Notes: a model not told the origin generated them from the sequence alone. Positions 43,024 through 54,600 are shown, counted from the stretch's first letter. The stretch is 64,000 nucleotides of DNA from an uncultured Eubacteriales bacterium (GCA_900542935.1 UQPN01000001.1:1-64000), one strand, 5' to 3'. Translations and numbers: made by a program.

Positions 43024-45891
43024 ATGAAGAGATTAAAGAGTTTATTATTAACGCTGACGCTCGTCATCGCCGCGTTTTTTTCCGCATGCGCCAAAGAGGA
43101 TGCGTTGGAAACGCCGACGAATCTGGCGGTGGATGTAGATAATAATTTAACGTGGAGCGAAATTTCCGGGGCGCGTACCTACACCGTGGAAGTTACGAAC
43201 GTTTCAAGCGAAGAAAAAGAAGAAAAAAGCGTAAGAAAACCCGTGCTGGACCTGGCTTTTTTACAGACGGGCGATTACGTGCTGCGCGTACGCGCAAATT
43301 CGGGCAAACAGGATTCCGTGCAGTCCGCATGGTCGGCGGGGCTGGAATTCCACATGAATTACACCACGGGTTGCGTATACACGCTGATCAACAATAATTC
43401 GGAATATGAAATCACGCAGGTGGGCACTTCCACGACGGGCGCGGTTACGTTTGAGGACGAATACCGAGGCAAGCCGGTAACGAGCATTGCGGACGGCGCG
43501 TTCCGCGGCAGTTCGAGAGTAACGGGCGTGGTGCTTGGCGCGAATATGCGTTCGGTGGGCAAAGAAGCCTTTTACAACTGCGCGAATCTGGAAACGGCGA
43601 CGCTGAACGACGCGCTTACTTCCCTCGGCGGCGGAGCGTTTCAGAACTGCAACGCTCTGACGACGGTGAACATTCCCGACGGCATCACGGCGATCGAAGA
43701 AAGCACGTTCGGGTATTGCTATTCGCTGGAACGCATAGAAATCGGTAAAAACGTGCAGACGATCGGCGCTTCGGCGTTTTCGAACTGCAGCGCGATGAAG
43801 GAAATCACGTTGCCCGATTCGGTGGTTACGGTGGCGCAATACGCGTTTTTCGGAAATACCGAGGCGACGAAACTGACGACGGGCAAAAATCTTATGTACA
43901 TCGGCGTGCAGGCGTTCGGCAAATGCACGGCGTTGACGGCGATTGATTTTTACGGAGCCGACGGAGCGGACAAAGGCAACCTGATTTCGATAGATAACAG
44001 CGCTTTCCGCGAATGCACGGCGTTGCGCGAAGTGATAATTCCCGATACGGTGGAAACGCTGGGCTCGTACGTGTTCGCGGCCGATACGGCGCTGGAAAAG
44101 ATCGTCATTCCGGACAGCGTTACCCGCGTTGGGGCTTCGCTGATTTCCGGCACGGCGATTGCTCGTGCGCAGGAAGAAAGCGGTTATATTTATGCGGATA
44201 AGTGGCTGACGCAAATTACCGCAGCGAAAAAGACGGAGCTTTCCGATAAAGACAATAAAGTCAATCTCAATGTGGCGATCGGCAGTACCGGCGCCAAAAA
44301 GACGGAAACGTTGCCCGCGGATACGCGGGGTATCGCGGCGTCGGTGTTTAAGGATTGCCACGGCGTCTATTACGTGATGCTGCCCGAAAGCGTAAAAACG
44401 GTGGGCGCGTATGCTTTTTCAAACTGCGCAAGTCTGCTGTCGGTGCGTTCGGTGGCGGGCGGCGCGCTCAGGCTGCTGGATTCGTGCGCGTTTTATAAAT
44501 CTTCGTTGCTTGCCACGGCAAGCTTCCCCGTAGATAATCAGACGGGAAAAATCGGTTTGCAGACGATCGGCGCGCTGGCGTTTTACGGTACCGCGCACAA
44601 CGGTTCCAACATCCCCGCGACGGTAACGCGGATCGGACAGGACGCTTTTAAAGAGAGCAGCCTCTGGACGGCGACGAAAAACGACGGCAAAGCCGTGGTT
44701 ACCGCGGGAAACTGGGCGGTAGGCTTCATCGACGGCACGGACGTGGGTTCGGTATCGATGGAAGGCAAGAAAGGCATTGCCGATTACGCGTTTAAAGAAT
44801 GCGATACGATTTCCGACGTTACGGATACTTCCGACGTGGAATATATCGGCAGAAGCGCGTTTTATAAGAGTACGCTCCGCAGCATTTCGCTGGGCAGCAA
44901 GATTACGACCATCGAAGATTACGCGTTTTACGGCTGTCAGCTGAGAACCATCGATTTGCCTGTGAATCTTACGTCTATCGGGCGTTCGGCGTTTTACGAA
45001 ACGCAGCTGGCGAGAGTGGATTTTTCGAGATCGAACAAACTGGAAACGGTGGGCGCGTATGCGTTTTTCGGCGCGGCGAGCCTTGAAAGAGTGAATTTCG
45101 GCGATACCGTGAAAGAAATCGGCGCGTATGCGTTTTACGGGTGCTCGGCGCTGGATTTGTCGCTTCCGGGGTCCGCGCTTCCCGATTCGCTGGAAGTCAT
45201 CGGTTCGAGCGCGTTCAGAAAATGCGTAAATCTGAAAGAAGTAACGTTCGGCAAGGGACTGAAAGAAATCGGAAGCAGCGCGTTCAGCGACAGCGGACTC
45301 ATTTCGCTGCATCTGCCCGACGGACTGGAAAAAGTGGGCTCGTTCGCGTTTTACAACAATGCGTCGCTGAAAGAAGTAACGTTCGGCAAGGGACTGAAAG
45401 AAATCGGTCTTTACGCTTTTGCGGAAGATGCGGCGCTGACGGATATCACGCTGCCCGAAGGGCTGGAAACGCTGGGAACCGGTGCGTTCAGGTACTGCAC
45501 GTCGCTCACTTCGGCAACGATAAGCTCCACGGTGAAAGACATCGGGCTGCACGCGTTTTACTGGTGCGATTTCCTTACGATATACACCGACGCGGGCGCG
45601 ACGGACAGACAGTGGATTAAATTCTGGAATTCTTCCTATCGCCCCGTAGTGTATTCCTGCACACTTTCGGAAGATAAATCTTACGTTGTATCGATTGTTA
45701 CGGGCAATACGGAATATACGACGGCGGTGGGCGGCGTATCCGACCCCGCCAGAGCCGGCTATACGTTCGGCGGCTGGGCGACGAGCGAAAACTCGACGAC
45801 GGGCGAATACACCACGGCGGAAGCGGCGGCGCTGCCCGCGGGCACAACGCTTTACGCCGTATGGACGGAACAGACCGGGGAAGCGGCATAA
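43024..45891 (+). CDS. BspA-type LRR lipoprotein (955 aa)
   Basis: Signal peptide with a lipobox-like FSAC near residue 20. Next is one fibronectin-III-like segment (about 28-112) and an LRR_5 array (about 124-860) with repeated IP-x-x-V-x-x-IG-x-x-AF-x-x-C-x-x-L units. A single InlB B repeat stands at the C-terminus (about 878-950, GYTFGGWAT ... LYAVWTE). The ATG at 43024 has GAGGAG just upstream; a longer reading from 42967 would put 19 residues before a good signal peptide and lacks a ribosome-binding site. Two LRR units share an identical 41-bp DNA stretch (45232-45272, 45367-45407). Same architecture in miniature as the 3240-residue protein with the InlB part moved to the other end. Confidence 0.87.
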   Translation: MKRLKSLLLTLTLVIAAFFSACAKEDALETPTNLAVDVDNNLTWSEISGARTYTVEVTNVSSEEKEEKSVRKPVLDLAFLQTGDYVLRVRANSGKQDSVQSAWSAGLEFHMNYTTGCVYTLINNNSEYEITQVGTSTTGAVTFEDEYRGKPVTSIADGAFRGSSRVTGVVLGANMRSVGKEAFYNCANLETATLNDALTSLGGGAFQNCNALTTVNIPDGITAIEESTFGYCYSLERIEIGKNVQTIGASAFSNCSAMKEITLPDSVVTVAQYAFFGNTEATKLTTGKNLMYIGVQAFGKCTALTAIDFYGADGADKGNLISIDNSAFRECTALREVIIPDTVETLGSYVFAADTALEKIVIPDSVTRVGASLISGTAIARAQEESGYIYADKWLTQITAAKKTELSDKDNKVNLNVAIGSTGAKKTETLPADTRGIAASVFKDCHGVYYVMLPESVKTVGAYAFSNCASLLSVRSVAGGALRLLDSCAFYKSSLLATASFPVDNQTGKIGLQTIGALAFYGTAHNGSNIPATVTRIGQDAFKESSLWTATKNDGKAVVTAGNWAVGFIDGTDVGSVSMEGKKGIADYAFKECDTISDVTDTSDVEYIGRSAFYKSTLRSISLGSKITTIEDYAFYGCQLRTIDLPVNLTSIGRSAFYETQLARVDFSRSNKLETVGAYAFFGAASLERVNFGDTVKEIGAYAFYGCSALDLSLPGSALPDSLEVIGSSAFRKCVNLKEVTFGKGLKEIGSSAFSDSGLISLHLPDGLEKVGSFAFYNNASLKEVTFGKGLKEIGLYAFAEDAALTDITLPEGLETLGTGAFRYCTSLTSATISSTVKDIGLHAFYWCDFLTIYTDAGATDRQWIKFWNSSYRPVVYSCTLSEDKSYVVSIVTGNTEYTTAVGGVSDPARAGYTFGGWATSENSTTGEYTTAEAAALPAGTTLYAVWTEQTGEAA

Positions 45892-46001
45892 AACGAACTT
45901 CCTCTGCCCTGTGAGGAGTATCCTCGGGACAGGGGAAAAAACGAAATAACTGTTTCAAGCGTGAAAATTTTATCACAAAGCCGAAAGCGCGGTGAAATTT
46001 G
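45892..46001. other. gap with an imperfect hairpin
   Basis: Around 45901-45938 a bulged stem of the form CCCTGT-GAGGA ... TCCTC-GGG-ACAGGG is followed by GGAAAAAACG. It could be a weak terminator of the LRR gene, but the T-run is missing. Confidence 0.3.
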
Positions 46002-46030
46002 TTGATTTTTAGCGAAAAAAGTTTTATAAT
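46002..46030 (+). promoter_or_regulatory. sigma-A promoter of the 1703-residue lipoprotein gene
   Basis: TTGATT (46002-46007), 17 bases, TATAAT (46025-46030), followed by a leader of about 118 bases. Confidence 0.8.
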
Positions 46031-46154
46031 ATTCGAAACGGAAATGATAGAGGGTAAGAAAATCGATTTTTTCCGTTGATATGAAAAGTCCGGAAACGTC
46101 CGGACGATACGATTCGAAACGATTCTGACGATGAGCAAAGAAGGAGATTGCAAC

Positions 46155-49100
46155 ATGAAGAATAAAACAAAGAAAAAATCTTTGCGCACATTTTTATTTG
46201 TACTGGCTGCGGCGGGTTGTCTGGGCGCGGCTTCCTGCGCGAAAGATAAGATTACGTTTTCTTTCGCGGTGAACGGCGGCGCGGAAATCGCCGCTGCGGA
46301 AGTGAAGAAGGGCGAGGAATATTCTTTGCCCGTACCTACGCGCGAAGGCTACGAATTTGAGGGATGGTATACCACGGAAGATTTGTCGGGCAACCCCGTC
46401 GAAAAAATCGGCGACGCGCAGGAAAACCTTACGTTTTACGCAAAATGGGCGAAAGTTTATACCGTAACGCTGAACTTAAACGGCGGAACGCTTGCCGTTA
46501 CTTCCTTCAAAGCGAAGGCGGGCGTGAATCTTTCCGGATTGCTTGCCGCATATACGCCCGTAAAGGAAGGGTACGTATTCGGCGCCTGGTTCGACGAAAA
46601 CGACAAGGAAATCTCCAAAGCGGCAACGATGCCGGAGGGGGATCTCAGCCTCACCGCAAAATATAAGGTGAGCTATAAGGTGGAAATTTACCGCCAGAAT
46701 CTTACGCAGGACGGCTACGATAAAGACGAGCAGGCGCTTGAATATTCCGATTATCCCGGTACGACGGTGATCGCGGAAGAACGTCTGCGCGGATTCAGAG
46801 AAGTAAAGAAAGACGGCGAGAACGGCACGCTTGCGAAAATCACGCTGACGGAAAATGCGGCGGAGAACGTAATGCGCCTGTATTTCGACCGCGAAACGTT
46901 TACGGTTACATACAGAGTAACGTATCCGGACGGTTCGGGCACGGCGAGAAGAACGGCGGATTTGTTGTACGGCAAGAGCATGAAAGTGCCCTGCGATTTC
47001 ACGGCGCAAGGGTATGTTCTCAAAGGCTGGAGCACGCGCGAAAACGACGAGGCAACCTATCTTGCCGATACGATGAAACATGCGCTGTACGGCGAGGAAC
47101 AGGCGGAGGAAACTTCCGACGAAGTGGCGCCCGAAAGCAGCATGAATCTGTTTGCCGTATGGGAAAAGGGCTACACCGATATGTTCGGCGGCGGCGATTA
47201 TCTGTATATTTTCGATAAGACGGGTTCCGATATTTATCTTTGCCGCGGCGACAAGTTCTTCAAGGGCACGTACAGAGCTTCGAATTCCAGCTTCGAATTC
47301 AACGGCAGAAGCTTTAACCTGAACGGAAAACTGGTGAGCGACGACGCGTTTGCGTATCTGGACGACAGCCGTTCCGGTATGGCTACCGCGTTCGATTACG
47401 CGACGGGCAAAACGGACGACACCAGAACGATTACGTTTAAAAACGACAACACGCTGGAATATATCCGCACGGAGGGCGAACTCAATCATTCTTCCGAGGG
47501 TAAGTATCTGCTGGACAAGGACGGCTACTTCGTGGCGACGTTCTCCGACGGCGAACTGGAAGGCAAAACGCTTACGTTCTTCCGCGGCAATTTAAACAGC
47601 GGCGCGAAAGTTTTCGTGCAGAGAAACGACGAAGAGATCGGTTCGATGTACCGCCATATAGTAAACGGCTCGTCGCTGATTTTAAGCTCGATGTACGCCG
47701 ACGGATACATGCAGCTTTCGCTGAACGGGTTCGGCATCGCATCGCTGAACGCGGGCACCACCGAGAATCCGCAGGTTTCGCAGTTCTATTACAAGATGGC
47801 AAACGGCGAAATCACCTTGTATAATTCTTACCGTTTGCCGCAGTACACGCTGCGCGTGTTCGATTATAACGGTAAAACGGGCTGGATGTTCTATAATGCC
47901 GAATACGACCGCACGATCGAAGGCGAGAACGGCGCGACCATTACGATGGACGGCGTTTACAACCTTTCGTATAAAAACGCGGACGGAGTAATTACGGACG
48001 GCTTGTACGCAACTTCTTCTTCCGCGATGGGCACGATGGTGGGGATGAGCGTAAACGACGTGCGGTATAGTTTTATGATTACTTCCCGCACGGAAGAAGA
48101 AATCGGTTCCGACGGCAAGACGACGACGGTTACGAAGTACAGCTTTACCGAAAAACCTGCGGATTACGCCGAATATTATTTCCTGAGCGCCGACAACTCT
48201 AAGCCGCAGCCGGGACCGCTTTTCGTATTGAACGATAAAGCCGAGGGTACGGCTTCCATTTACGAATACGTATCGACGGCGAAATCGTATGTGATCGCTT
48301 CCGAAGGCACGTGCACGGAAACGGACGGACTGTACACCTATACGGCTACGAAGAGCTACGAAGTAACGGGCGGTATGGGGCTGTACGACGTAACCAATCT
48401 GAAAACGGCTGTGCTTTGCCTGGATACCGCCAGCACTTCCTATCGCGTGTATTACTGGTATACAACCACGATCGGCGAGGAAGTGGAAAACTATCAGAAG
48501 GTTTATGCCTCTTCCAACGCAAAAGTTACGCTGAAGAAAATCGGCAGCATTATGGTGCTGGATAATGACGGCATCGTTACTTCGGGTACCTATTCCACGA
48601 GTACGAGCACGCACGTAACCGCGATTAAGAACAGCAAGAGCACCGCTTACGTGAAAATCGACGAAGAGAAAGGTACGTTCGAAGTTCTCTGGACTTCTCC
48701 TTATTCTTCCTATCTCGTAAACGAGTACGGTGCTGCCGACAGAACGCAGTATCTTACGTTCGACGGCACGGGCACTTCGGCGGGCGGCGGCGCCTCTTAT
48801 ACGGTGATTACCGGTTCCGGCGAAGAAAGAGTTACCACGACGTACACGGGTACGTTTGAACAGACCGAAGAAGGCGATCCGTTCAATTCTTCCCTGTATG
48901 TGTGCGTATTCACGGGAAAAACCGACGACGATAAGACAATCACTTTCAGATTCCTGCGCGTGAAAGGTTCTTCTTCGATCAATATTTACAAATATAACGA
49001 AAAGCTGAACGGGGAATTTACTTCGGCAACGGAAGGCAATCTGAATCTGGACGGATACGGACTGCTTGCCGAATACGTGGCTCCCAACGGCACAAGCGTG

Positions 49101-51266
49101 CGCGGCGTTTACAGCCTGGTGCGCGGCAAAGAAAATCTGTTGTATTTTTATTCGGCGGACGGCGATACGTATTATTTCGACCTTGCGGAAGATAACGCGT
49201 TCAGAATCCGCGGCAACGAATACGGCACGTACTTCTTCATCGATAATCAGCAGCTGACAGGACTGGCGGCGGAAATGGACGGCTACGGAAAACTTTCCGT
49301 ATACGACGTGGAAAAATCCACCTCCGAAAACAAAATTTACGTGGCGGAAAACGTAGATTATACGAGCAATAACGGCGAATACACGTTCACCTGGACGTAC
49401 AACGGCGAAACCAAAACCGTTACGGGCGTCATCAGAGGGCTGTCGTCGGGTAAATCCACGATTCCCTGCTTTGTGATTTATCAGTCGGAAACGGTTGCGA
49501 CAACGTACGTGAACCCCGACGACTTCTCGCTGATCGTTCTCGATAAACTGGGCGGCGCCGTGAAGTACGCGGCGAACGGCACGAAAGAATCCGGTTCGTA
49601 CACGATGATCAGCGACAGCTTGTTCTACTATGCGAATTCGAACGGCTCCGCCGCTTCCGTATACGGTTATGACGCAACGGCAAAGACGGTTTACAAGTGC
49701 GAATACGCGAACGAATTCAGCTATTATACCTCCGATCTCGACGCGATGCTTTTCACGTCTTACGGCGTGGCGGCAATCAACGGCGCAAGATATTATTATC
49801 AGAGAACGAACGAGGGCGTTGACCTGTATCGCAGAACCAACGCTTCCGGCGCCAACGAATACGGCTACGAACAGACGAAAAACCTGTTTACGTTCGACGA
49901 AAACGGCGATACGCCCGCACAGCTGGTGTACGACGAGGACGGCAAGACGTATTACAAGAACGAGGGCTGGAACCTTTCGTTCGAACGTGCGGAAGCAACG
50001 AAGAATCTGTATCCGCTCAAGTTCAGCGACGTAGGAGACGAAGGCGGCAAAGTTCCTGTTTCCGGATTGCAGTTCGCTCCGACGGGCACGGCGGAATTCT
50101 CCGTTTCCGGTACCATCTGGTTTACGTATCACGAAAAGCTGCAGAAAACGGACGATGCGGGCAACCCCGTAGAGGACGAAAACGGCGATCCCGTATATGT
50201 TCCCGGCAAAGAACACACCGTAAGCAGATCGTGCACGGTATCGCGTGTGGCGGTTGTCGGCGATGACGGAGAAACGACGTACCGGATGTACCTTACGTTC
50301 AACTATTTCCGCTTCGATATTTCGGTGGAATACAACGGCGCCGAATCCGTGAACCATTACTCGGTGAGCGGATTGAATCTGATTCAGTCGTATTCGTCAT
50401 TCAATTACTCGTTCTACAGCGCGCTGGCTTCGATGATGGGGAGCGCTTCTCCGATTGCCAATCCCGGAACGCTGAGCCTTCAGATTAAATTCGACGAAAA
50501 AGGCGACGAAGTACATCGCCATATCGTATCCGCGTTCACGGAAGCGAGCGGCTATACGGATTCCGAGGGCAACCTGTTTGCAATCGACGATAATTACACG
50601 CTGAACAACGGCATGTACACCGCGGATTTCGTGGCGAAGGACGGTAAGAATTATCGCCTGTACATGCAGCAGATGAACCAGTACGGCATCAGCGGCTATT
50701 CGATGATGATTACGCGTCTCGAAACGTTGAAAGACGGCAATTTCGCCGTAACGGCAGAGCGCGTGGTTGCTTCCGAAGGCGGTTACAACAAGGGTTCGTA
50801 CGTATCGCTTACGCTTGCAAAGGGCGAGGGCGACGGCAAGACGGAATATAAGGCGGATACGCTGTTCCGTACGGGCGCGACGGAACCCTGGACGTACGTG
50901 GTGAGAGAATACGACGACAATAAGAGAATTACTTCCACGACGTATTTCGAAATCATGCTTACGGAAAAAACGGCGGGCGTAGGAGAAACCGGGCTGACGT
51001 TCTTCGAAAGCGTGAAAGTTACCGAAAAAGCGATGCACACGTACTACACGGAAAGCGGCAAAAACGACGGCAAATCGTTTGTCGACGTAGGCGCAGACGG
51101 CGTGAAGCTGCTGGCGCTGAACGGCAAGGGGTATGTGATTACGGAATGCACGGTTGACGAATCTACGGGCGTTTACACGGCTACCGCGACTTCCGGTAAA
51201 AAATTCAGCGTTAAGGTAACGGGCGATACCGCCGAGATTACCGAAATCGTTGAGGGTAACGAATAA
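46155..51266 (+). CDS. 1703-residue lipoprotein with InlB repeats and unrecognised tyrosine-rich modules
   Basis: Signal peptide with lipobox-like AASC near residue 28. Three or four InlB-type B repeats occupy about residues 30-345 (GYEFEGWYTT, GYVFGAWFDE, GYVLKGWST, LFAVWEKG). From about 350 to the end I recognise no family. The region is rich in Tyr, Ser, Thr and Gly and built of irregular modules. These share a strand like L-x-L-D-x-x-G, a G-x-Y turn and a closing Y/F-x-F-x-R strand (for example near 480-520, 800-840, 1130-1180). The N-terminal beta segment of the 3240-residue protein has the same look (IDGTYLYNGTKLRL). AAGGAG (46141-46146) is 8 bases before ATG 46155. Surface display through a lipid anchor is likely; binding partner unknown. 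No catalytic motif seen. Confidence 0.8.
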   Translation: MKNKTKKKSLRTFLFVLAAAGCLGAASCAKDKITFSFAVNGGAEIAAAEVKKGEEYSLPVPTREGYEFEGWYTTEDLSGNPVEKIGDAQENLTFYAKWAKVYTVTLNLNGGTLAVTSFKAKAGVNLSGLLAAYTPVKEGYVFGAWFDENDKEISKAATMPEGDLSLTAKYKVSYKVEIYRQNLTQDGYDKDEQALEYSDYPGTTVIAEERLRGFREVKKDGENGTLAKITLTENAAENVMRLYFDRETFTVTYRVTYPDGSGTARRTADLLYGKSMKVPCDFTAQGYVLKGWSTRENDEATYLADTMKHALYGEEQAEETSDEVAPESSMNLFAVWEKGYTDMFGGGDYLYIFDKTGSDIYLCRGDKFFKGTYRASNSSFEFNGRSFNLNGKLVSDDAFAYLDDSRSGMATAFDYATGKTDDTRTITFKNDNTLEYIRTEGELNHSSEGKYLLDKDGYFVATFSDGELEGKTLTFFRGNLNSGAKVFVQRNDEEIGSMYRHIVNGSSLILSSMYADGYMQLSLNGFGIASLNAGTTENPQVSQFYYKMANGEITLYNSYRLPQYTLRVFDYNGKTGWMFYNAEYDRTIEGENGATITMDGVYNLSYKNADGVITDGLYATSSSAMGTMVGMSVNDVRYSFMITSRTEEEIGSDGKTTTVTKYSFTEKPADYAEYYFLSADNSKPQPGPLFVLNDKAEGTASIYEYVSTAKSYVIASEGTCTETDGLYTYTATKSYEVTGGMGLYDVTNLKTAVLCLDTASTSYRVYYWYTTTIGEEVENYQKVYASSNAKVTLKKIGSIMVLDNDGIVTSGTYSTSTSTHVTAIKNSKSTAYVKIDEEKGTFEVLWTSPYSSYLVNEYGAADRTQYLTFDGTGTSAGGGASYTVITGSGEERVTTTYTGTFEQTEEGDPFNSSLYVCVFTGKTDDDKTITFRFLRVKGSSSINIYKYNEKLNGEFTSATEGNLNLDGYGLLAEYVAPNGTSVRGVYSLVRGKENLLYFYSADGDTYYFDLAEDNAFRIRGNEYGTYFFIDNQQLTGLAAEMDGYGKLSVYDVEKSTSENKIYVAENVDYTSNNGEYTFTWTYNGETKTVTGVIRGLSSGKSTIPCFVIYQSETVATTYVNPDDFSLIVLDKLGGAVKYAANGTKESGSYTMISDSLFYYANSNGSAASVYGYDATAKTVYKCEYANEFSYYTSDLDAMLFTSYGVAAINGARYYYQRTNEGVDLYRRTNASGANEYGYEQTKNLFTFDENGDTPAQLVYDEDGKTYYKNEGWNLSFERAEATKNLYPLKFSDVGDEGGKVPVSGLQFAPTGTAEFSVSGTIWFTYHEKLQKTDDAGNPVEDENGDPVYVPGKEHTVSRSCTVSRVAVVGDDGETTYRMYLTFNYFRFDISVEYNGAESVNHYSVSGLNLIQSYSSFNYSFYSALASMMGSASPIANPGTLSLQIKFDEKGDEVHRHIVSAFTEASGYTDSEGNLFAIDDNYTLNNGMYTADFVAKDGKNYRLYMQQMNQYGISGYSMMITRLETLKDGNFAVTAERVVASEGGYNKGSYVSLTLAKGEGDGKTEYKADTLFRTGATEPWTYVVREYDDNKRITSTTYFEIMLTEKTAGVGETGLTFFESVKVTEKAMHTYYTESGKNDGKSFVDVGADGVKLLALNGKGYVITECTVDESTGVYTATATSGKKFSVKVTGDTAEITEIVEGNE

Positions 51267-51282
51267 AATATCTGTATTTTCA

Positions 51283-51311
51283 CGGCGGAGCTGCGTTAAA
51301 GCGCTCCGCCG
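51283..51311 (+). terminator. possible terminator after the 1703-residue gene
   Basis: A 9-bp GC-rich stem (51283-51291 with 51303-51311) followed by GCGGAACGAATTTT. The T-run is short and displaced, so efficiency is uncertain. From here to 51457 the gap is AT-rich with nothing else recognised. Confidence 0.45.
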
Positions 51312-51457
51312 CGGAACGAATTTTCCGGAAAATGCCGAAAATGAACGAATTTTGCGAGAAAGAAACAAAACGTGCGCGGACGGCAGAGAAAAATCCGAAA
51401 AATTTTTCTTTATTTATGTAAAAAACAGAAAATTTGGCATACTACCGCTAATGTCGC

Positions 51458-51486
51458 TTTACATTTTTCAGATTTTTGTATATAAT
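51458..51486 (+). promoter_or_regulatory. sigma-A promoter of the protease operon
   Basis: TTTACA (51458-51463), 17 bases, TATAAT (51481-51486). The leader to ATG 51620 is about 125 bases. Confidence 0.82.
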
Positions 51487-51619
51487 ATTGTCGGTATTGT
51501 ATGAAACTATAATCACACGGTATATAACGCTTCGCCGCCGCGGCGGACGGAAACGGGTTTTATGCGAAAACGTTTCTGCGGGCAGGGCGGGCGATCGGGC
51601 TACGTATAAGGATGACAAG

Positions 51620-54600
51620 ATGACTAAGAAAGCAAAAAAATATTCCATAAGAATCCTTGCGCTGGCAATGGGCTTCGGCGCGGCAGGCGGATTCTTTTTC
51701 GAAAACTTGGGGAAAGAATTCGGCGACGGTTCCGCTTCCGCGGATCTCGCCGTTTCCCGCGTGGACGGCTTGGTGAAAACGAATACGGAAGATTACTTCG
51801 ACGCGAACGTAACGTATAAACTTCCTGCCGCCGTTTCTTCTTCGCAGGAAATTTCCGTTATCGTTTCGATGAACGCGGATTCCGTGCTGGACGCTTACGA
51901 AAATTCGGATAATTCCCGTACGGTAAAAGAATACGTAACCACGGGCGAAGCCCGCGCTACCGCGCGCGCTTCCGAACGCGAGCGCAAAAAGCTGATTGCG
52001 AAACTGGATAAATCCGGTTTGAAATACGAGCTCGGCGAAAAGTACGATACCGTTTTAAGCGGTTTCGAAATCACCATCAAAGCGAAAGATTTCGCAAAGG
52101 CAAACAAGATTTTATCTTCCGACGCCACGCTGATTGTGGGCGACGTGTATGCGCCCGCCGAAACGCAGGTGGTTACCAACGACGTAGACGTGTACGATAC
52201 GGGTATTTTCGACAGCTCGAATTCGAAATATCAGGGCGACGGCGTTGTTGTCGCCGTACTCGATACCGGTCTCGATTATACGCATACGGCGTTTTCCGTA
52301 GATAATTTCACCACATCCGACGAAGCGTTCACGCTTTCGACGGTGGCGGAAAAAATCGGCAGCACGGCCGCGGCAAAAAATTCCGTAGGGCTTACCGCAC
52401 AGGACGTATACGTAAGCAGAAAGGTACCTTACGCGTACGACTACGCCGATAAAGACGCGGACGTGGCGCCCATCAGTTCGGAACACGGCACGCACGTTGC
52501 CGGCGTGATTGCGGGCAAAGACGAAACGATTACGGGCGTTGCGCCGAACGCGCAACTTGCCATCATGAAAGTGTTCTCCGATACGCAGTCGGGCGCGAAA
52601 ACTTCGTGGCTGCTGGCGGCGCTGGAAGATTGCGTAACGCTGGGCGTGGACGTAATCAACATGTCGCTCGGTTCGGGCTGCGGCTTCACGCGCGAAGTGG
52701 ACGAAAAAGAAGTGGCGGACGTGTACGATCAGGTGCGCGCCGCGGGCATTTCGCTGATTGCTTCCGCCGCAAACTCGTACAACGCTACGATGGGTTCGGA
52801 AAAGAACGGTAACAACGGACTGACTTCCAACCCCGATTCCGGTACGGTAGGTTCGCCTTCCACGTACGAAGCGGCGCTTTCCGTGGCTTCGGTAGACGGC
52901 GTGAAAACCCCTTACATGGTACACAACGGCGCAATCATTTATTTCACCGAGGCATCCACATCCGACGCGCAGACGAAGAAGAGCTTCGTGAACGACGTGT
53001 TGAAAACGGTGGGCGACGACGTTACGGAACACGACTTCGAATACGTAACCATTCCCGGCATCGGCAGATCTTCCGATTATATGGAGCCGGACGAATATTA
53101 TAAGGGCAAAATCGTGCTGGTAAAGCGCGGCAGCTCCACGTTCGAAGAAAAAGTGCGCGTGGCTCTGAAAGAAAAGGGCGCCGCGGGTATCATTATTTAT
53201 AACAACGTTTCCGGTAACATTTCCATGTCGGTAGGCGCGAACATCGGCGCGGTGTGCTCGCTTTCGCAGGACGAAGGCGAAAAGCTTGCCGCAAGCAAAA
53301 CGGGCATTCTGAAAATCTCCAAATCGCAGGCGGCGGGTCCGTTTATGTCCGATTTCTCCTCGTGGGGACCTACTTCCGATTTGAAAATCAAGCCCGAAAT
53401 CACGGCGCACGGCGGTGAAATTCTTTCCGCCGTTCCCGGGCAGAAGTACGAAAGACTTTCCGGTACTTCGATGGCTGCGCCCAACCAGGCGGGCGCTACG
53501 GCGCTCATCCGCCAGTACGTTAAAGATAAGGATAATAAGGGACGGCTGGGACTGCCCGACACTACGGCGAAAGATTATAATACCGAAGTTACGAAGCGCG
53601 TGAACCAGTTGATGATGTCCACCGCGGACATCGTGCTGAACAAGAACGGGCTGCCCTATGCCGTAAGAAAGCAGGGCGCGGGACTTGTAAACATCACGAA
53701 AGCCACCACCGCGGCGGCATATATTTCCACCTATAACGCCGACGGTTCCGAAATGGATAAAACCAAGCTGGAACTCGGCGACGACAAAAACAAGACGGGC
53801 GTATACGAAATGACGTTCGCCGTAAACAACTTCAGCGACAAGACGGTTTCTTACAACGTCGATTCCGTGATGATTACCGAGGGCGTAAGCAAAACTTACA
53901 CTTCGCACGGCGATACCACCGTTACGCAGGAAGGCTATCTTCTTTCCGGCACGCAGACGCAGGTGGTTTCCGTAACGGGCAGCGGCTCGCAGAACGGCAA
54001 CGCCGTAACGGTGCAGGCGGGAAGCAGCGCCACGGTAACTTTGAAAATCACGCTTTCCGAAGCGGATAAGCAGTATATTAACGAATCGTTCGAATACGGC
54101 ATGTATGTGGAAGGATTCGTGAAGATGGAAGAGGCAAGCGGTACGAGCGTTTCTCTGAACGTGCCCATGCTTGCGTTCTTCGGCGACTGGACGGAAGCCC
54201 CGATTTTCGACGAAGAATATTACGATACGAATAAAGACGAGCTGAACGCAGGTCTCGACGCCGAAGATAAACTGATGGCGGACGCTTATGCGACGCGCGT
54301 TATCGGCGGCTTGTACAGCGATTATATCACCACGCTGGGCGCGTATGCGTTCACGCAGGATCCTTCGGCTACGCCGATTGCGGCAAACAAAGAGCATATC
54401 GCCATTTCTAATCAGGAGGGCGAGAACGGTTCCGTGAATAAAATCCGTTCGATAACGGCGGGACTTCTGCGCAACGCGAAGAGAGTGGATATCACTATTA
54501 CGGACGCGGCGACGGGCAGAGAGATTTATTCCGAATCGAAATATAACGTGCGCAAGGCGTTTAACGGCGGCGGCTCGATTTACGGTTCGTCGATCGATCT

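Noticed and set aside
47682..50357. 891-codon open frame on the minus strand
   Set aside because: It lies entirely opposite the 1703-residue lipoprotein gene; its product is Arg/Val/Phe-rich without a recognisable fold, as expected from antisense of that codon usage.
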